DNA from: JAWVFM01 sp963771655
GTDB taxonomy: Bacteria; Actinomycetota; Thermoleophilia; Solirubrobacterales; 70-9
Length of the DNA stretch: 64,000 nucleotides
Direction of reading: 5' to 3'
Assembly: GCA_963771655.1 (NCBI GenBank)
Contig: CAVYUG010000012.1
Location: 1 to 64,000 of the forward strand
In this document: positions 47,088 to 56,500 of the stretch, one piece after another
How positions within the stretch are numbered: position 1 is the first letter of the stretch
Layout of the letters: the number at the start of each line of letters is the position of its first letter
Position numbers and translations under genes: made by a program
The notes under the pieces: model-generated
Database searches by the model: none
What the model was told of the DNA's origin: nothing
What the model saw: the letters and a program-made list of their open reading frames with translations, nothing else

Positions 47088-47372
47088 TCATCCGAAGAGG
47101 CCTCGGCGCGTCGGGGCGGCGCCGTTCGGATCGAGCTGGGCGAGCGCCTGGCCCACCTGGACCGTGTCGTCCTCGCCGACCAGAAGCTTCGTGATCGTCC
47201 CGTCCGCCGGCGCGGGCACCTCGGCGTCGACCTTGTCGGTCGAGACCTCGACGACGGTCTGCCCCTCCTCGACCGAGTCGCCCTCCTTGACGTGCCACTC
47301 GAGCACCGTCCCCTCGGTCACGGACTCGCCCATCGCGGGCATCTCGATCTCGACGAGAGTCGCCTCTGCCAT
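47088..47372 (-). CDS. N-terminal lipoyl domain of the Kgd fusion (or separate lipoyl protein)
   Basis: 94 residues, one biotinyl/lipoyl domain: VEIEMPAMGESVTEGTVLEW and VEVSTDKVDAEVPAPADG with the lipoyl-Lys in the DKV turn. It is nearly identical to the lipoyl domain that begins the next ORF. The reading ends in RRGLFG at a TGA (47088), but the frame shifted by one base near 47106-47116 reads an ordinary linker (EASSDDEVSEEAVPKAES) straight into the next ORF. I therefore think this is the first of two tandem lipoyl domains of one protein of about 1430 residues. ATG 47370-47372 has TGAGGA upstream and a possible TAGACT -10 at 47393-47398. Confidence 0.8.
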   Translation of the reverse strand: MAEATLVEIEMPAMGESVTEGTVLEWHVKEGDSVEEGQTVVEVSTDKVDAEVPAPADGTITKLLVGEDDTVQVGQALAQLDPNGAAPTRRGLFG

Positions 47373-47473
47373 TCCTCAGTTCAGTCTATGACCTCGCGTT
47401 CGCCGCCACGCCGCCCTGCGACTCCTGCAGCCCGTGTTTCGTAATGCGCGGAATCCCGCTCATACTGCGATCG

Positions 47474-48625
47474 TCAGCCGCCGACCTGAGCTTCGATCCA
47501 ATCGGCCAGAAACGGCTCCGAGATCGAATAGGCGCCGCGGTCGCTGCGCACAAGCTCACGCTCGGTCAGCGCTCGGAGAGCACGCTGAACGTTCGTCGCG
47601 GGCGGAAGGTTGTGCAAGCGGCGGTATGCCGCACTGAAGGGCCGCCCCGGCTCGCGGGCGAGCGCCTGCAGCACCAGCTTCTGGCCGGTCGACGCGTTCT
47701 CCCACAGGAGCCCGAAATGGGCATGCTCGGATCGAAGGAGCGCCGCGAGGGCTGCCTCCAGCTCTTGCTCGGCGGCTCCTGTCTCCGGTGGCGTCTCCTC
47801 CCAGAGGAAGTAGCAGAGCTCCTGCGTCGCGTATGGATGGCCGTTGGTCCGGTCGAGCACCGCCTCCACGACGGCCGCGGGAACGCTCTTGCGCCCAGCG
47901 CGAAATCGTTTCCGGATGAACGGCGCGAACTGCTCATGAGGGATTGGATGAAGCTCGATCGCCTTGGCGCTGCGCCAGAACGGCTCGTTCTCGTCGCTGA
48001 AGATCCGCTCCATGATGTGGCGCCGGCTGCCCAGATAGACATGGGAGACCTCGGGCTGGCGTTGGAGAACCGAGCGCAGGAGCCGTGGCAGGGCGGCGTC
48101 GATCTCAACGATCTCCTGAAACTCGTCAAGCACCAGCGCCGTTCGATGCTTCTTCGCGGCGCCCAGCTCAGCCGGCAGTTCGAGCAGGCGCTCGAGCGTC
48201 GAGTCGAGCTCCGTCGCCCTGTGGGACACGCCGAAGCTGAAGTTGAACGTCCCATCGCTCGGATTCACGGTTACCCTCGGCTGAACCTGAAGATCGCGAA
48301 ACGGCGCCAGCGCCCGCTCACGGACTCGCTCGAGCGGCGAGGCGATGTTCTCGAAGATCGAGTCGGCGAGCTTCTCGGCGAGCTGCCGCTTCGTTGGTGC
48401 CGCCATCAGGTCGACCTGAGCGACCAGGACGCCCGCGGGGGCAAGTTGTTGCATCGCCCTCCAGACCAACGACGACTTGCCGAAGCGCCGCGGGGCGAAG
48501 ACCACGACATCCTGGCCGTTGCGGATATCGGTGGTGAGCTCGGCGAGCTCAGCTTCCCGATCCGCGAACGCGGCGTCGAGCGCGAGTGCTCCGAACCGGA
48601 ATGGGTTCGTGGCGGACCGCTTCAT
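47474..48625 (-). CDS. AAA-type ATPase with C-terminal winged helix (archaeal-ATPase-like)
   Basis: 383 residues. Walker A APRRFGKSSLVWRAM (about residues 44-58), Walker B TALVLDEFQEI (about 167-177), sensor-like VYLGSRRHIMERIF, and a C-terminal winged-helix part (ALREPGRPFSA-like stretch, then RALRALTERELVRS). This matches the ATP-binding family often called archaeal ATPase/PF01637, found in prokaryotic mobile and defence-associated loci. Function unknown. It sits between kgd and the zinc-ribbon gene and has its own AT-rich promoter, unlike the surrounding genes, which suggests acquisition by transfer. Confidence 0.85.
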   Translation of the reverse strand: MKRSATNPFRFGALALDAAFADREAELAELTTDIRNGQDVVVFAPRRFGKSSLVWRAMQQLAPAGVLVAQVDLMAAPTKRQLAEKLADSIFENIASPLERVRERALAPFRDLQVQPRVTVNPSDGTFNFSFGVSHRATELDSTLERLLELPAELGAAKKHRTALVLDEFQEIVEIDAALPRLLRSVLQRQPEVSHVYLGSRRHIMERIFSDENEPFWRSAKAIELHPIPHEQFAPFIRKRFRAGRKSVPAAVVEAVLDRTNGHPYATQELCYFLWEETPPETGAAEQELEAALAALLRSEHAHFGLLWENASTGQKLVLQALAREPGRPFSAAYRRLHNLPPATNVQRALRALTERELVRSDRGAYSISEPFLADWIEAQVGG

Positions 48626-48632
48626 ACGGCCG

Positions 48633-48656
48633 CGTATTATACGTGCAGGTATATAC
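48633..48656 (-). promoter_or_regulatory. AT-rich promoter with palindromes before the ATPase gene
   Basis: On the minus strand a perfect TATAAT (48636-48641) lies 10 bp before the ATG at 48623-48625, so the mRNA would have almost no leader. It is contained in the palindrome CGTATAATACG (48633-48643). A second palindrome, GTATATAC (48649-48656), lies 5 bp upstream. Two adjacent palindromes over the -10 region suggest autoregulation or an operator. Confidence 0.55.
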
Positions 48657-48680
48657 GAGTGTTGCGCGAATCGCGCCGAT

Positions 48681-48983
48681 TCACAGGCGGGCGACCACGT
48701 ACACCTCGTTCGCGAGGGTGTCGTAGACGTCGGCGGCGACGAAGGCGCGCGCCGGCGCGGAGTGGTCGCAGAACCCGCATCGCAGCTCGGCGCCGATCGC
48801 GACGGGCCCGTGGGCGGCGATCGGGATGTGGCAGCCCGGACACACGAGCGCGCCGTGGCCGAGCACCTGCGCGCCGTCGCGGACGATCCGCCGCTCGAGG
48901 GCCGAGTCGGCCCCGGCCGCGCGCCCGAGCCGGACCTCGGGAACTCCCGGGTCTCCCGGATCGGCTGGAACGCGAAAGCTCAT
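48681..48983 (-). CDS. Zinc-ribbon protein of unknown function
   Basis: 100 residues. Two CxxC pairs, VCPGCHIPIAAHG and LRCGFCDHSAPAR, about 20 residues apart, form a typical structural zinc ribbon. The flanking regions are Ala/Val-rich. ATG 48981-48983 has no ribosome site, but a TACTAT box at 48991-48996 places the likely transcription start at or next to the ATG, so it is probably leaderless. Divergent from the acyl-CoA reductase gene with 44 bp between. No partner or function can be inferred beyond metal binding. Confidence 0.75.
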   Translation of the reverse strand: MSFRVPADPGDPGVPEVRLGRAAGADSALERRIVRDGAQVLGHGALVCPGCHIPIAAHGPVAIGAELRCGFCDHSAPARAFVAADVYDTLANEVYVVARL

Positions 48984-49027
48984 GGGGGAAATAGTAAGGT
49001 CGGCGCGAGCGAGTTGGAGGACGCGAG

Positions 49028-51181
49028 ATGAGCTACTTCGTCACTGGCGCCACAGGCTTCATCGGCAGGCACCTTGTCGAGCTGCTGCTGAAGCGGGAGG
49101 GAACCGTCTACGTGCTCGTTCGCGAGGGCTCGAAGGGCCGGCTCGAGGAGCTCCGCGCGCGCTGGGGCGCGGACGAGGGCCGCATCGTCCCGATCGTCGG
49201 CGACCTCTCGCAGCCGCGCCTGGGCGTCTCCGAGGAGGACATCGAGCGCCTTCGCGGCGGCGTCGACCACCTCTTCCACCTCGCCGCCATCTACGACCTC
49301 ACGGCGAGCGCAGAGGCGCAGAACGTCGCCAACGTGGAGGGGACACGTCACATGGTGCAGTTCGCGGAGGCCATCGAGGCGGGGTGCGTCCACCAGGTCA
49401 GCTCGATCGCGGCCGCCGGCCTGTACAAGGGGACCTGGCGCGAGGACATGTTCGACGAGGCGCAGAACCTCGACACGAACCCGTACTTCCGCACCAAGCA
49501 CGAGTCCGAGGCCGTCGTCCGCAACGAGTGCCCGCGGCCGTGGCGCGTCTACCGCCCCGCGATCGTGGTGGGCGACTCGGAGACCGGCGAGATGGACAAG
49601 ATCGACGGCCCCTACTACTTCTTCAAGGCGATCCGGCGGATTCGCAACACGGTGCCGCAGTGGATGCCGATGCCGGGCATCGAGGGGCGGGAGATCAACC
49701 TCGTGCCCGTCGACTTCGTCGCCAAGGCGATCGACCACATCGCCCACGTCGAGGGGCTCGACGGCAAGGCCTTCCACCTCACCGACCCATCGCCGCTCAC
49801 CGCGGGCGAGGTGATCGACGTGTTCGCTCGCGCCGCCCACGCGCCGCCTTCGTCGGTCCGCGTTCCCACGGCTGCGATCGAGGCGCTGAAGCCGCTCGTG
49901 AACGCCGGGATCTCGTCGATCCCGCTCGCCGGCACGGCCGCCGACAGCTTCCTCGCCGACTTCGGCATCCCGCGCGAGGTCCTCACCTACATCACCTATC
50001 CGACCCACTTCGACTCGCGGCAGACGCAGGCGGCGCTCGAGGGGACCGACATCCGGGTGCCCCCGCTCGCCGCCTATGCCGACAAGCTCTGGGACTACTG
50101 GGAGCGCCACCTCGACCCCGACCTCTACAGCGACCGAACCCTCGTGGGCGCGGTCCGCGGCCGGCGCGGGGTGATCAGCGGCGTCGCCGAGGTGCTCGGC
50201 CAGCAGATTCCGGACGAGCTCCTGCGGATCGGCCGCCGGCTTCAGGGGTCGGCCTCGCTCGAGACCGCGGTTCGCGGAAAGGTCGTGATGGTCACCGGCG
50301 CGTCATCCGGGATCGGCCGGTCGGCGGCGCTCAAGATCGCCGACGCCGGCGGGATCGTGCTCCTCGTCGCCCGCACGCCCGAGAAGCTCGAGTCCACCAA
50401 GGAGGCGATCGAGGCCGGGGGCGGCGAGGCGTTCATCCACCGCTGCGACCTATCCGACATGGACGACATCGACCGGATGGCCTCCGACGCGCTCGCCCAG
50501 CACGGCCACGTCGACGTGCTCGTCAACAACGCGGGGCGCTCGATCCGTCGCTCGATCGCGCTCTCCTACGACCGCTTCCACGACTTCGAGCGAACCATGC
50601 AGCTGAACTACTTCGGGGCGGTGAGGCTGATGCTGAAGCTCCTGCCCGTCATGCGTGAGCGTAAGTCGGGCCACATCATCAACATCAGCTCGATCGGCGT
50701 GCAGACGAACACGCCGCGCTTTTCGGCCTACGTGGCCTCGAAGGCGGCGCTCGACGCGTTCTCGCGCTGCATCGCGTCGGAGATCATGGACGACAACGTC
50801 CACATCACCGCGATCTACATGGGCCTCGTGCGAACGCCGATGATCGCCCCGACCAAGATGTACGACCGCTTCCCGACGATCACGCCGGAGGAGGCCGCGA
50901 ACATGATCTGCGAGGCGATCATCCACAAGCCGAAGCGGATCGCGACGCCGATCGGCACTCTCGGCCAGATTCTCTACGCGATCAACCCGAAGTCGATCGA
51001 CTACATCCTCAACAGCGCCTACCACCTCTTCCCGGACTCGAAGGCGGCGCGCGGCGAGCGCAAGAGGGAGGGCGCCAAGCAGGCTGAGCCGTCGCGGCCC
51101 ACTGAGCCTCCGAGCGCGGACGAGGAGGCCTCGCGCCAGCAGGTGGCGTTCGCCTCGCTCATGCGAGGAGTTCACTGGTAG
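49028..51181 (+). CDS. Two-domain fatty acyl-CoA reductase (AcrA1-like, SDR-SDR fusion)
   Basis: 717 residues. The N-terminal extended SDR (about 1-370) has TGATGFIGRHL and YFRTKHESE (YxxxK), as in thioester-reducing NAD_binding_4 domains. The C-terminal classical SDR (about 415-680) has VMVTGASSGIGRS, LVNNAGRSIR and YVASKAAL. This arrangement is that of mycobacterial AcrA1-type enzymes that reduce fatty acyl-CoA to aldehyde and then alcohol. ATG 49028 follows GGAGGACGCGAG. Eight bases downstream is an alkyl-DHAP synthase gene, whose co-substrate is a fatty alcohol, so the two likely work in sequence. The last 40 residues are a charged Pro/Glu tail. Confidence 0.9.
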   Translation: MSYFVTGATGFIGRHLVELLLKREGTVYVLVREGSKGRLEELRARWGADEGRIVPIVGDLSQPRLGVSEEDIERLRGGVDHLFHLAAIYDLTASAEAQNVANVEGTRHMVQFAEAIEAGCVHQVSSIAAAGLYKGTWREDMFDEAQNLDTNPYFRTKHESEAVVRNECPRPWRVYRPAIVVGDSETGEMDKIDGPYYFFKAIRRIRNTVPQWMPMPGIEGREINLVPVDFVAKAIDHIAHVEGLDGKAFHLTDPSPLTAGEVIDVFARAAHAPPSSVRVPTAAIEALKPLVNAGISSIPLAGTAADSFLADFGIPREVLTYITYPTHFDSRQTQAALEGTDIRVPPLAAYADKLWDYWERHLDPDLYSDRTLVGAVRGRRGVISGVAEVLGQQIPDELLRIGRRLQGSASLETAVRGKVVMVTGASSGIGRSAALKIADAGGIVLLVARTPEKLESTKEAIEAGGGEAFIHRCDLSDMDDIDRMASDALAQHGHVDVLVNNAGRSIRRSIALSYDRFHDFERTMQLNYFGAVRLMLKLLPVMRERKSGHIINISSIGVQTNTPRFSAYVASKAALDAFSRCIASEIMDDNVHITAIYMGLVRTPMIAPTKMYDRFPTITPEEAANMICEAIIHKPKRIATPIGTLGQILYAINPKSIDYILNSAYHLFPDSKAARGERKREGAKQAEPSRPTEPPSADEEASRQQVAFASLMRGVHW

Positions 51182-51189
51182 GCGGAGCC

Positions 51190-52803
51190 GTGACCCGGCT
51201 CCGCAAGCATTGGGGCTGGGGCTACGAGGACCAGCAGCCCGATCGCGCCGGGCTCGAGGCGGCGGCGGCCTCGGTCCGCGAGCGGCTCGGGTTCGAGGTC
51301 GACCGCATCGACGAGCCGGTCGCGCTCGAGGCGATCGATCTGCGCCCGCCGCGTGTGGAGGCCCCGGCCTCCCTCGCGACGCTCGTGAGCGCCGACCGGC
51401 GCGACCGCGTCTCGCACGCCCTCGGCAAGTCGTATACCGACGCCGTCCGAGGCTTCCGCGGGGAGTTCGAGAACGCCCCGGACCTGGTGGCCTACCCGGC
51501 CGACGAGGGCGACGTCGAGCGAGTGCTGGCGTGGTGCTCGGAGGATGGGATCGCGGCGATTCCCTACGGGGGCGGCACGAGCGTGGTGGGCGGCGTCGAG
51601 CCGGCCGTGGGCGAGGGCTATCGCGGCGCCGTCACCATCGACCTGAGAGGGCTCGACCGCGTGCTCGAGGTCGACCCGGTCTCGCGCGCCGCACGGGTGG
51701 AGGCCGGCGTTCTCGGCCCGTCGCTCTCGGATCAGCTTCGCGAGCACGGGCTGGCGTTCCGCCACTTCCCGCAGTCGTTCGAGTACTCATCGCTCGGGGG
51801 CTGGATCGCCACCCGGGCGGGCGGCCACTTCGCCACCATCTACACGCACGTCGACGACCTGGTCGAGTCGGTGCGCGCCATCACGCCGGCTGGGACCTGG
51901 GAGAGCAGGCGCCTGCCGGGCTCCGGCGCCGGGCCGAGCCCCGACCGGATGCTGATCGGATCCGAGGGCACGCTGGGGGTCATCACGGAGGCGTGGATCC
52001 GTCTCCACGCGCGCCCGGAGCACAAGCTCTCGGTGGGCGTCGGCTTCGACGACTTCACCGCCGGCGCCGAGGCGGTGCGCGAGCTCTCGCAGTCGGGCCT
52101 CTACCCGACCAACTGCCGTCTGCTCGACGCCACCGAGGCCGAGATCACGGGCGCGGGCCCGCCCGGCAAGGCGCTGCTGGTGCTCGGTTTCGAGTCCGCG
52201 CACCATCCGGTCGACGAGCCGATGCGGATCGCGCTCGAGTGCGCGCGCGACCACGGAGGCGAGCCCGGGGAGGTGAGGGGCGCCGGGCAGCGCGACGACG
52301 CGAGCGGGGCCTGGCGCCAGGCCTTCCTGGCCGCCCCCTACCTGCGCGACACCTTCGTCGCCATCGGCGTCCTCAGCGACACGTTCGAGACGGCGATCAC
52401 CTGGGACCGGTTCGCCGGCTTCCACGGACGGGTGATGGACGGGGCCGCGGCCGCGATCGCCGAGGCCTGTGGCGCGCCGCCCGGCGGCCCGGGCTCGCCG
52501 CGCCTTTCCTGCCGCTTCACCCACGTCTACCCGGACGGCCCGGCGCCCTACTACACGGTCCTGGCGCCCGCCCGGCGCGGCGGCGAGGTGGCCCAGTGGG
52601 CGGAGATCAAGTCCGCCGCGTCCGACGCCGTGATCGAGGCGGGCGGCACGATCACCCACCACCACGCCGTCGGCCGCGAGCACCGGCCCTGGTATGACCG
52701 CCAGCGGCCGGAGCCTTTCGCGCAGGCGCTGCGCGCGGCGAAGGGCGCGCTGGACCCGGCGGGAATCCTCAATCCCGGCGTGCTGCTCGACCCGGCCCGC
52801 TAA
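51190..52803 (+). CDS. Alkylglycerone-phosphate (alkyl-DHAP) synthase, FAD-binding
   Basis: 537 residues. VAO/PCMH-type flavoprotein: FAD-binding IPYGGGTSVVGGVEP (about residues 124-138), SLGGWIATRAGGHFATIYTH, GSEGTLGVITEAWIRL, and near the C-terminus the AGPS hallmark ITHHHAVGREHRPWY with the His triplet of the active site, plus a FTHVYPDGPAPYYT segment. AGPS exchanges the acyl chain of acyl-DHAP for a fatty alcohol, forming the ether bond. GTG 51190 is 8 bp after the acyl-CoA reductase stop. Together they suggest alkyl ether lipid synthesis. A generic FAD-linked oxidase is less likely because of the HHH motif. Confidence 0.9.
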   Translation: MTRLRKHWGWGYEDQQPDRAGLEAAAASVRERLGFEVDRIDEPVALEAIDLRPPRVEAPASLATLVSADRRDRVSHALGKSYTDAVRGFRGEFENAPDLVAYPADEGDVERVLAWCSEDGIAAIPYGGGTSVVGGVEPAVGEGYRGAVTIDLRGLDRVLEVDPVSRAARVEAGVLGPSLSDQLREHGLAFRHFPQSFEYSSLGGWIATRAGGHFATIYTHVDDLVESVRAITPAGTWESRRLPGSGAGPSPDRMLIGSEGTLGVITEAWIRLHARPEHKLSVGVGFDDFTAGAEAVRELSQSGLYPTNCRLLDATEAEITGAGPPGKALLVLGFESAHHPVDEPMRIALECARDHGGEPGEVRGAGQRDDASGAWRQAFLAAPYLRDTFVAIGVLSDTFETAITWDRFAGFHGRVMDGAAAAIAEACGAPPGGPGSPRLSCRFTHVYPDGPAPYYTVLAPARRGGEVAQWAEIKSAASDAVIEAGGTITHHHAVGREHRPWYDRQRPEPFAQALRAAKGALDPAGILNPGVLLDPAR

Positions 52804-52810
52804 CCCCGTC

Positions 52811-52854
52811 GAACGTCCCTCAGTACCCGGCATAGCCCCAACCGCGGGACGTTC
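52811..52854. repeat. 44-bp dispersed palindrome, copy C
   Basis: Arms GAACGTCCC and GGGACGTTC with GGCATAGCCCC in the centre, 44 bp as in copies A and B. It lies between the convergent AGPS gene (stop 52803) and the lipoprotein gene, so it could also act as a bidirectional transcription stop, though it has no T-run. Confidence 0.88.
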
Positions 52855-52868
52855 GCAGTGAGGAGGGG

Positions 52869-53462
52869 CTAGCCGGTCGGCCGCTGGACGCGGCGGTTCG
52901 TGCCCTGCGCCGCTCTCGGAAGCCGCGGGAACGCAAGGCCGGCGAGATCGGCCGCCCCGCCCCGGTTGGCGCGATCGCCGGCGCCGCCGGCGGTGAAGTC
53001 GACGATGAGGTACTGGCCGGGCCGGTAGGCCAGGAGCTGGTCTAGGGCCGGGATCCACTGCGCGCCCTCGTTCCCCGAGGCGGGGTCGCCGACGCCGGGG
53101 ACCGGTCGCGGCAGGGTCGACGGCCTCGTGGTGCTGAACTGCGACATCTCGGTGATGCGGTTGTCGAACCGCTGCCTGTTGTTCTGGGCGCGGTCGAGGG
53201 TGACCCCGACCTTCACGCCGCTGGCGTCGAAGTGGCATTGGAGGAGGCGAGGGGTGCCGCTCGCGGAGCGGCGCAGGCGCGGAGCCGGCCGCGGATCGGC
53301 CTGGTCGACGAGCGTCTGGACGGCGGGCAGGGGGATGCGGGCGCAGAGGGCGGCCGCGCTTTGGCCGGCGCGGGCGGGGTTGGTGGAGGCGCCGTCGCGT
53401 CGCTGCCGCCGCAGCCGGCCGCGAGGAGAGCGGCGAGGGGGAGAGGAGCGCCGCGACCGCAC
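52869..53462 (-). CDS. Putative secreted lipoprotein, DUF3558-like (frameshifted N-terminus)
   Basis: About 197 residues as read. The N-terminal frame gives a meaningless Arg/Ser-rich stretch, but a neighbouring frame reads AALLAAGCGGSDATAP, a textbook lipobox, so one or two single-base indels near 53385-53440 hide a lipoprotein signal. The body resembles DUF3558/PknH-sensor-like lipoproteins: LCARIPLPAVQTLVDQA, then CHFDASGVKVGVTL with a conserved Cys pair, and WIPALDQLLAYRPGQYLIVD later. These are exported globular proteins of unknown function. GTG 53460-53462 is the nominal start. Confidence 0.65.
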   Translation of the reverse strand: MRSRRSSPPRRSPRGRLRRQRRDGASTNPARAGQSAAALCARIPLPAVQTLVDQADPRPAPRLRRSASGTPRLLQCHFDASGVKVGVTLDRAQNNRQRFDNRITEMSQFSTTRPSTLPRPVPGVGDPASGNEGAQWIPALDQLLAYRPGQYLIVDFTAGGAGDRANRGGAADLAGLAFPRLPRAAQGTNRRVQRPTG

Positions 53463-53492
53463 CCCTTATTTCTAGCCGCCGCCCTCCGCGCG

Positions 53493-53529
53493 GGGCGACT
53501 TTCCGTTGTATTTCAGCGGGAAGTCGACC
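53493..53529. repeat. 37-bp palindrome family, copy 1
   Basis: Arms GGGCGACTT (53493-53501) and AAGTCGACC (53521-53529) around CCGTTGTATTTCAGCGGG. It overlaps the stop codon (53513-53515) of the secreted repeat protein. The other copy is at 58220-58256 in reverse orientation, the same length, with the same outer bases. Confidence 0.78.
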
Positions 53530-56500
53530 AGGGCCGGGAGAGGGAGGCGAGGCGGAAGAGCCCGTGCCTCGCCGCGTCTGGGCGGCTGAAGAAGCTGAAG
53601 CTGAAGTTCGCCGTCACCGTGGTGCTCGAGTTGAGCGTCACCTGGCAGGTCCCGGTCCCCGAGCAGCCGCCGCCCGACCAGCCGGTGAAGGTCGAGCCGA
53701 AGTTGCCGCCGCCGGACGGAGTGGCCGTGAGCGTCACGACGCTGCCGCTGGCGAACTGGGCGCTGCAGGTCGAGCCGCAGTTGATCCCGGCCGGCGAGCT
53801 CGTCACCGTGCCCGGAGCCGGTCCCGGTCTTGTTGACGGTCAAGGTCTGCTGCGGCGCCACGGCGAAGGTCGCGGTGACCGTGGTATCGGAGTTGAGCGT
53901 CACCTGACAGGTCCCGGTCCCCGAGCAGCCGCCGCCCGACCAGCCGGTGAAGGTGGACCCCGCCGCGGGGTTCGCGGTCAGGGTGACCGCCGTGCCCTGG
54001 TTGAACTGGGCGGCGCAGGTCGAGCCGCAGTTGATCCCGGAGGGGGAGCTCGTCACGGTGCCCGCTGCCGGTCCCGGCCTTGTTGACGGTCAGCGTCTGC
54101 TGCGGGACCGCCGTGAAGGTCGCGGTGACCGTGGTGTCCGAGCTGAGCGTCACCTGACAGGTGCCCGTCCCCGAGCAGCCTCCGCCCGACCAGCCGGTGA
54201 AGGTCGAACCGGCGGTTGGGTTTGCGGTCAGCGTCACCGCGGTTCCCTGCGCGAACTGGGCGCTGCAGGTGGCGCCGCAGTTGATCCCGGCAGGAGAGCT
54301 CGTCACCGTGCCGGCGCCGGTCCCGGCCTTGCTCACGGTCAGGGTCTGTTGGGGGCCGGTCGCGAAGGTGGCGGTCACCGAGGTGCTCGAGTTGAGCGTC
54401 ACCTGACAGGTGCCCGGTCCCCGAGCAGCCGCCGCCCGACCAGCCGGTGAAGGTCGAGCCGGCGGTTGGGCTGGCGGTCAGGGTGACCTGGGTGCCCGCC
54501 GAAGAACTGCGCGCTGCAGGTGGAGCCGCAGTTGATGCCCGGCCGGGGAGCTCGTCACCGTGCCCGATCCGGCCCCGGTCTTGTTGACCGTCAGCGTCGG
54601 CTGCGGGGCGAATGGGTCGTTGAAGTTCGCCGTCACGGTGGTGCTCGAGTTGAGCGTCACCTGGCAGGTCCCGGTCCCCGAGCAGCCGCCGCCCGACCAG
54701 CCGGTGAAGACCGAGCCGCCGAAGCCGCCGTTCCCGCCGCCGCCGGCGGGAGTGGCGGTGAGGGTGACCGACCGTGCCGCCGCGCGAACTGAGCGCTGCA
54801 GGTCGAGCCGCAGTTGATCCCGGCCGGCGAGCTCGTCACCGTGCCGGAGCCGGTCCCGGTCTTGTTGACGGTCAGCGTCGGCGTGCGGAGAGGCGGTGAA
54901 CGTTGCCGTCACCGTGGTGTCGGAGCTGAGCGTCACCTGGCAGGTCCCGGTCCCCGAGCAGCCGCCGCCGGACCAGCCGGTGAAGGTCGACCCGGCCGTT
55001 GGGCTGGCCGTCAAGGTGACCGCGGCTCCCTGGTTGAACTGCGCCGAGCACGTCGAGCCGCAGTTGATCCCCGCCTGGGGAGCTCGTCACGGTCCCGCTG
55101 CCGGTGCCGGCCTTGTTAACGGTCAGGGTCTGCTGCGGGACCGCCGTGAAGGTCGCGGTGACCGTGGTGTCCGAGCTCAGCGTCACCTGACAGGTGCCCG
55201 GTCCCCGAGCAGCCTCCGCCCGACCAGCCGGTGAAGGTCGGAGCCGGCCGCCGGGCTGGCGGTGAGCGTGACCGCGGTGCCCTGCGCGAACTGCGAGCTG
55301 CAGGTCGCCCCGCAGTTGATCCCGGACGGGGAGCTGGTGACGGTGCCCGAGCCGGTGCCGGCCTTGCTCACGGTCAGAGTCTGCGGGGGCGCGGCGGTGA
55401 AGTTCGCGCTAACCGAGGTGCTCGAGTTGAGCGTCACCTGACAGGTCCCGGTCCCCGAGCAGCCGCCCCCCGACCAGCCGGTGAAGCTTGCGCCGCCGGT
55501 TGGGCTGGCGGTGAGCGTGACCACGGTGCCGCCAGGGAACTGGGCGCTGCAGGTCGAGCCGCAGTTGATCCCGGAGGGCGAGCTCGTCACGGTGCCCGAG
55601 CCGGTCCCCGTCTTGCTGACGCTCAGCGTCGGCTGGGGGGCATTGGGGTCGTTGAAGGTCGCCGTCACGCTCGTACTCGAGTTGAGCGTCACGTGGCAGG
55701 TTCCGGTCCCCGAGCAGCCGCCTCCAGACCAGCCGGTGAACACCGAGCCGCCACCGCCGTTCCCGTTCCCGCCGCCGCCGGCGGCCGTGGCGGTGAGCGT
55801 GACTGCTGTCCCCTGCGCGAACTGCGCGCTGCAGGTGGAGCCGCAGTTGATGCCGGCGGGCGAGCTCGTCACCGTGCCCGAGCCGGTTCCGGTTTTGTTG
55901 ACCGTCAGCGTCGGCTGGGGGCCTGCCGCGGTCACGGTGACCGTGTGGGTCGTGCTCGACGTGAAGCCGTTGTTGTCGGTGACCGTGAGCTTGACCGTGT
56001 AGGTGTTCGCCGTCGAATAGGAATGGGTCGCGGTCGCGCCCGACGCCGAGGAGCCGTCGCCGAAGTCCCAGCTGTAGTTCGTGATCGTGCCGTCGCTGTC
56101 GGTCGATGCGCTGCCGTTGAAGCTGAGGCTCTGCCCGGTCTGCCCCCCCGGGGCGGTGAAGGTCGCCGTCGGCAGGGCGTTCCGCTGCTCGCAGCCGTTG
56201 ATCCCGTTCCCCCAGTCCATCTGGACGTAGTAGGGGTTCGCGTTGACCAGCTCGTTGAACAGCGAGCCGGGGCTCCCACCAAGCGGCGTCCCGTAGTCGT
56301 TGCCGGTGTTGCGGCACTTGTCGGCGCCCTCGTTGCCGTTCGCGTCGAACCAGGCGTTCAGCCGCGGGTCCTCTCTCGCCTCGTTCGCCTCGTGGCTGAG
56401 CCCGCTGAGGACGTCGTCGACGTTCCCGTTGGCGTGTCCGTTCGGGTACTGGCCCGTGCCGCAGCCCCCCGCGCTCACCGGCGCGTAGGGGATGTTCGCG

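Noticed and set aside
53493..53529. 37-bp palindrome as an intrinsic terminator of the repeat protein
   Set aside because: There is no T-tract, it overlaps the stop codon, and a second copy sits at a gene start, so a dispersed repeat explains it better. A termination role cannot be fully excluded.
53580..55930. Regular 250-bp repeats resembling a CRISPR or satellite array
   Set aside because: The units are coding (GWSGGGCSGTGTC repeats), much longer than CRISPR units, with no spacers.
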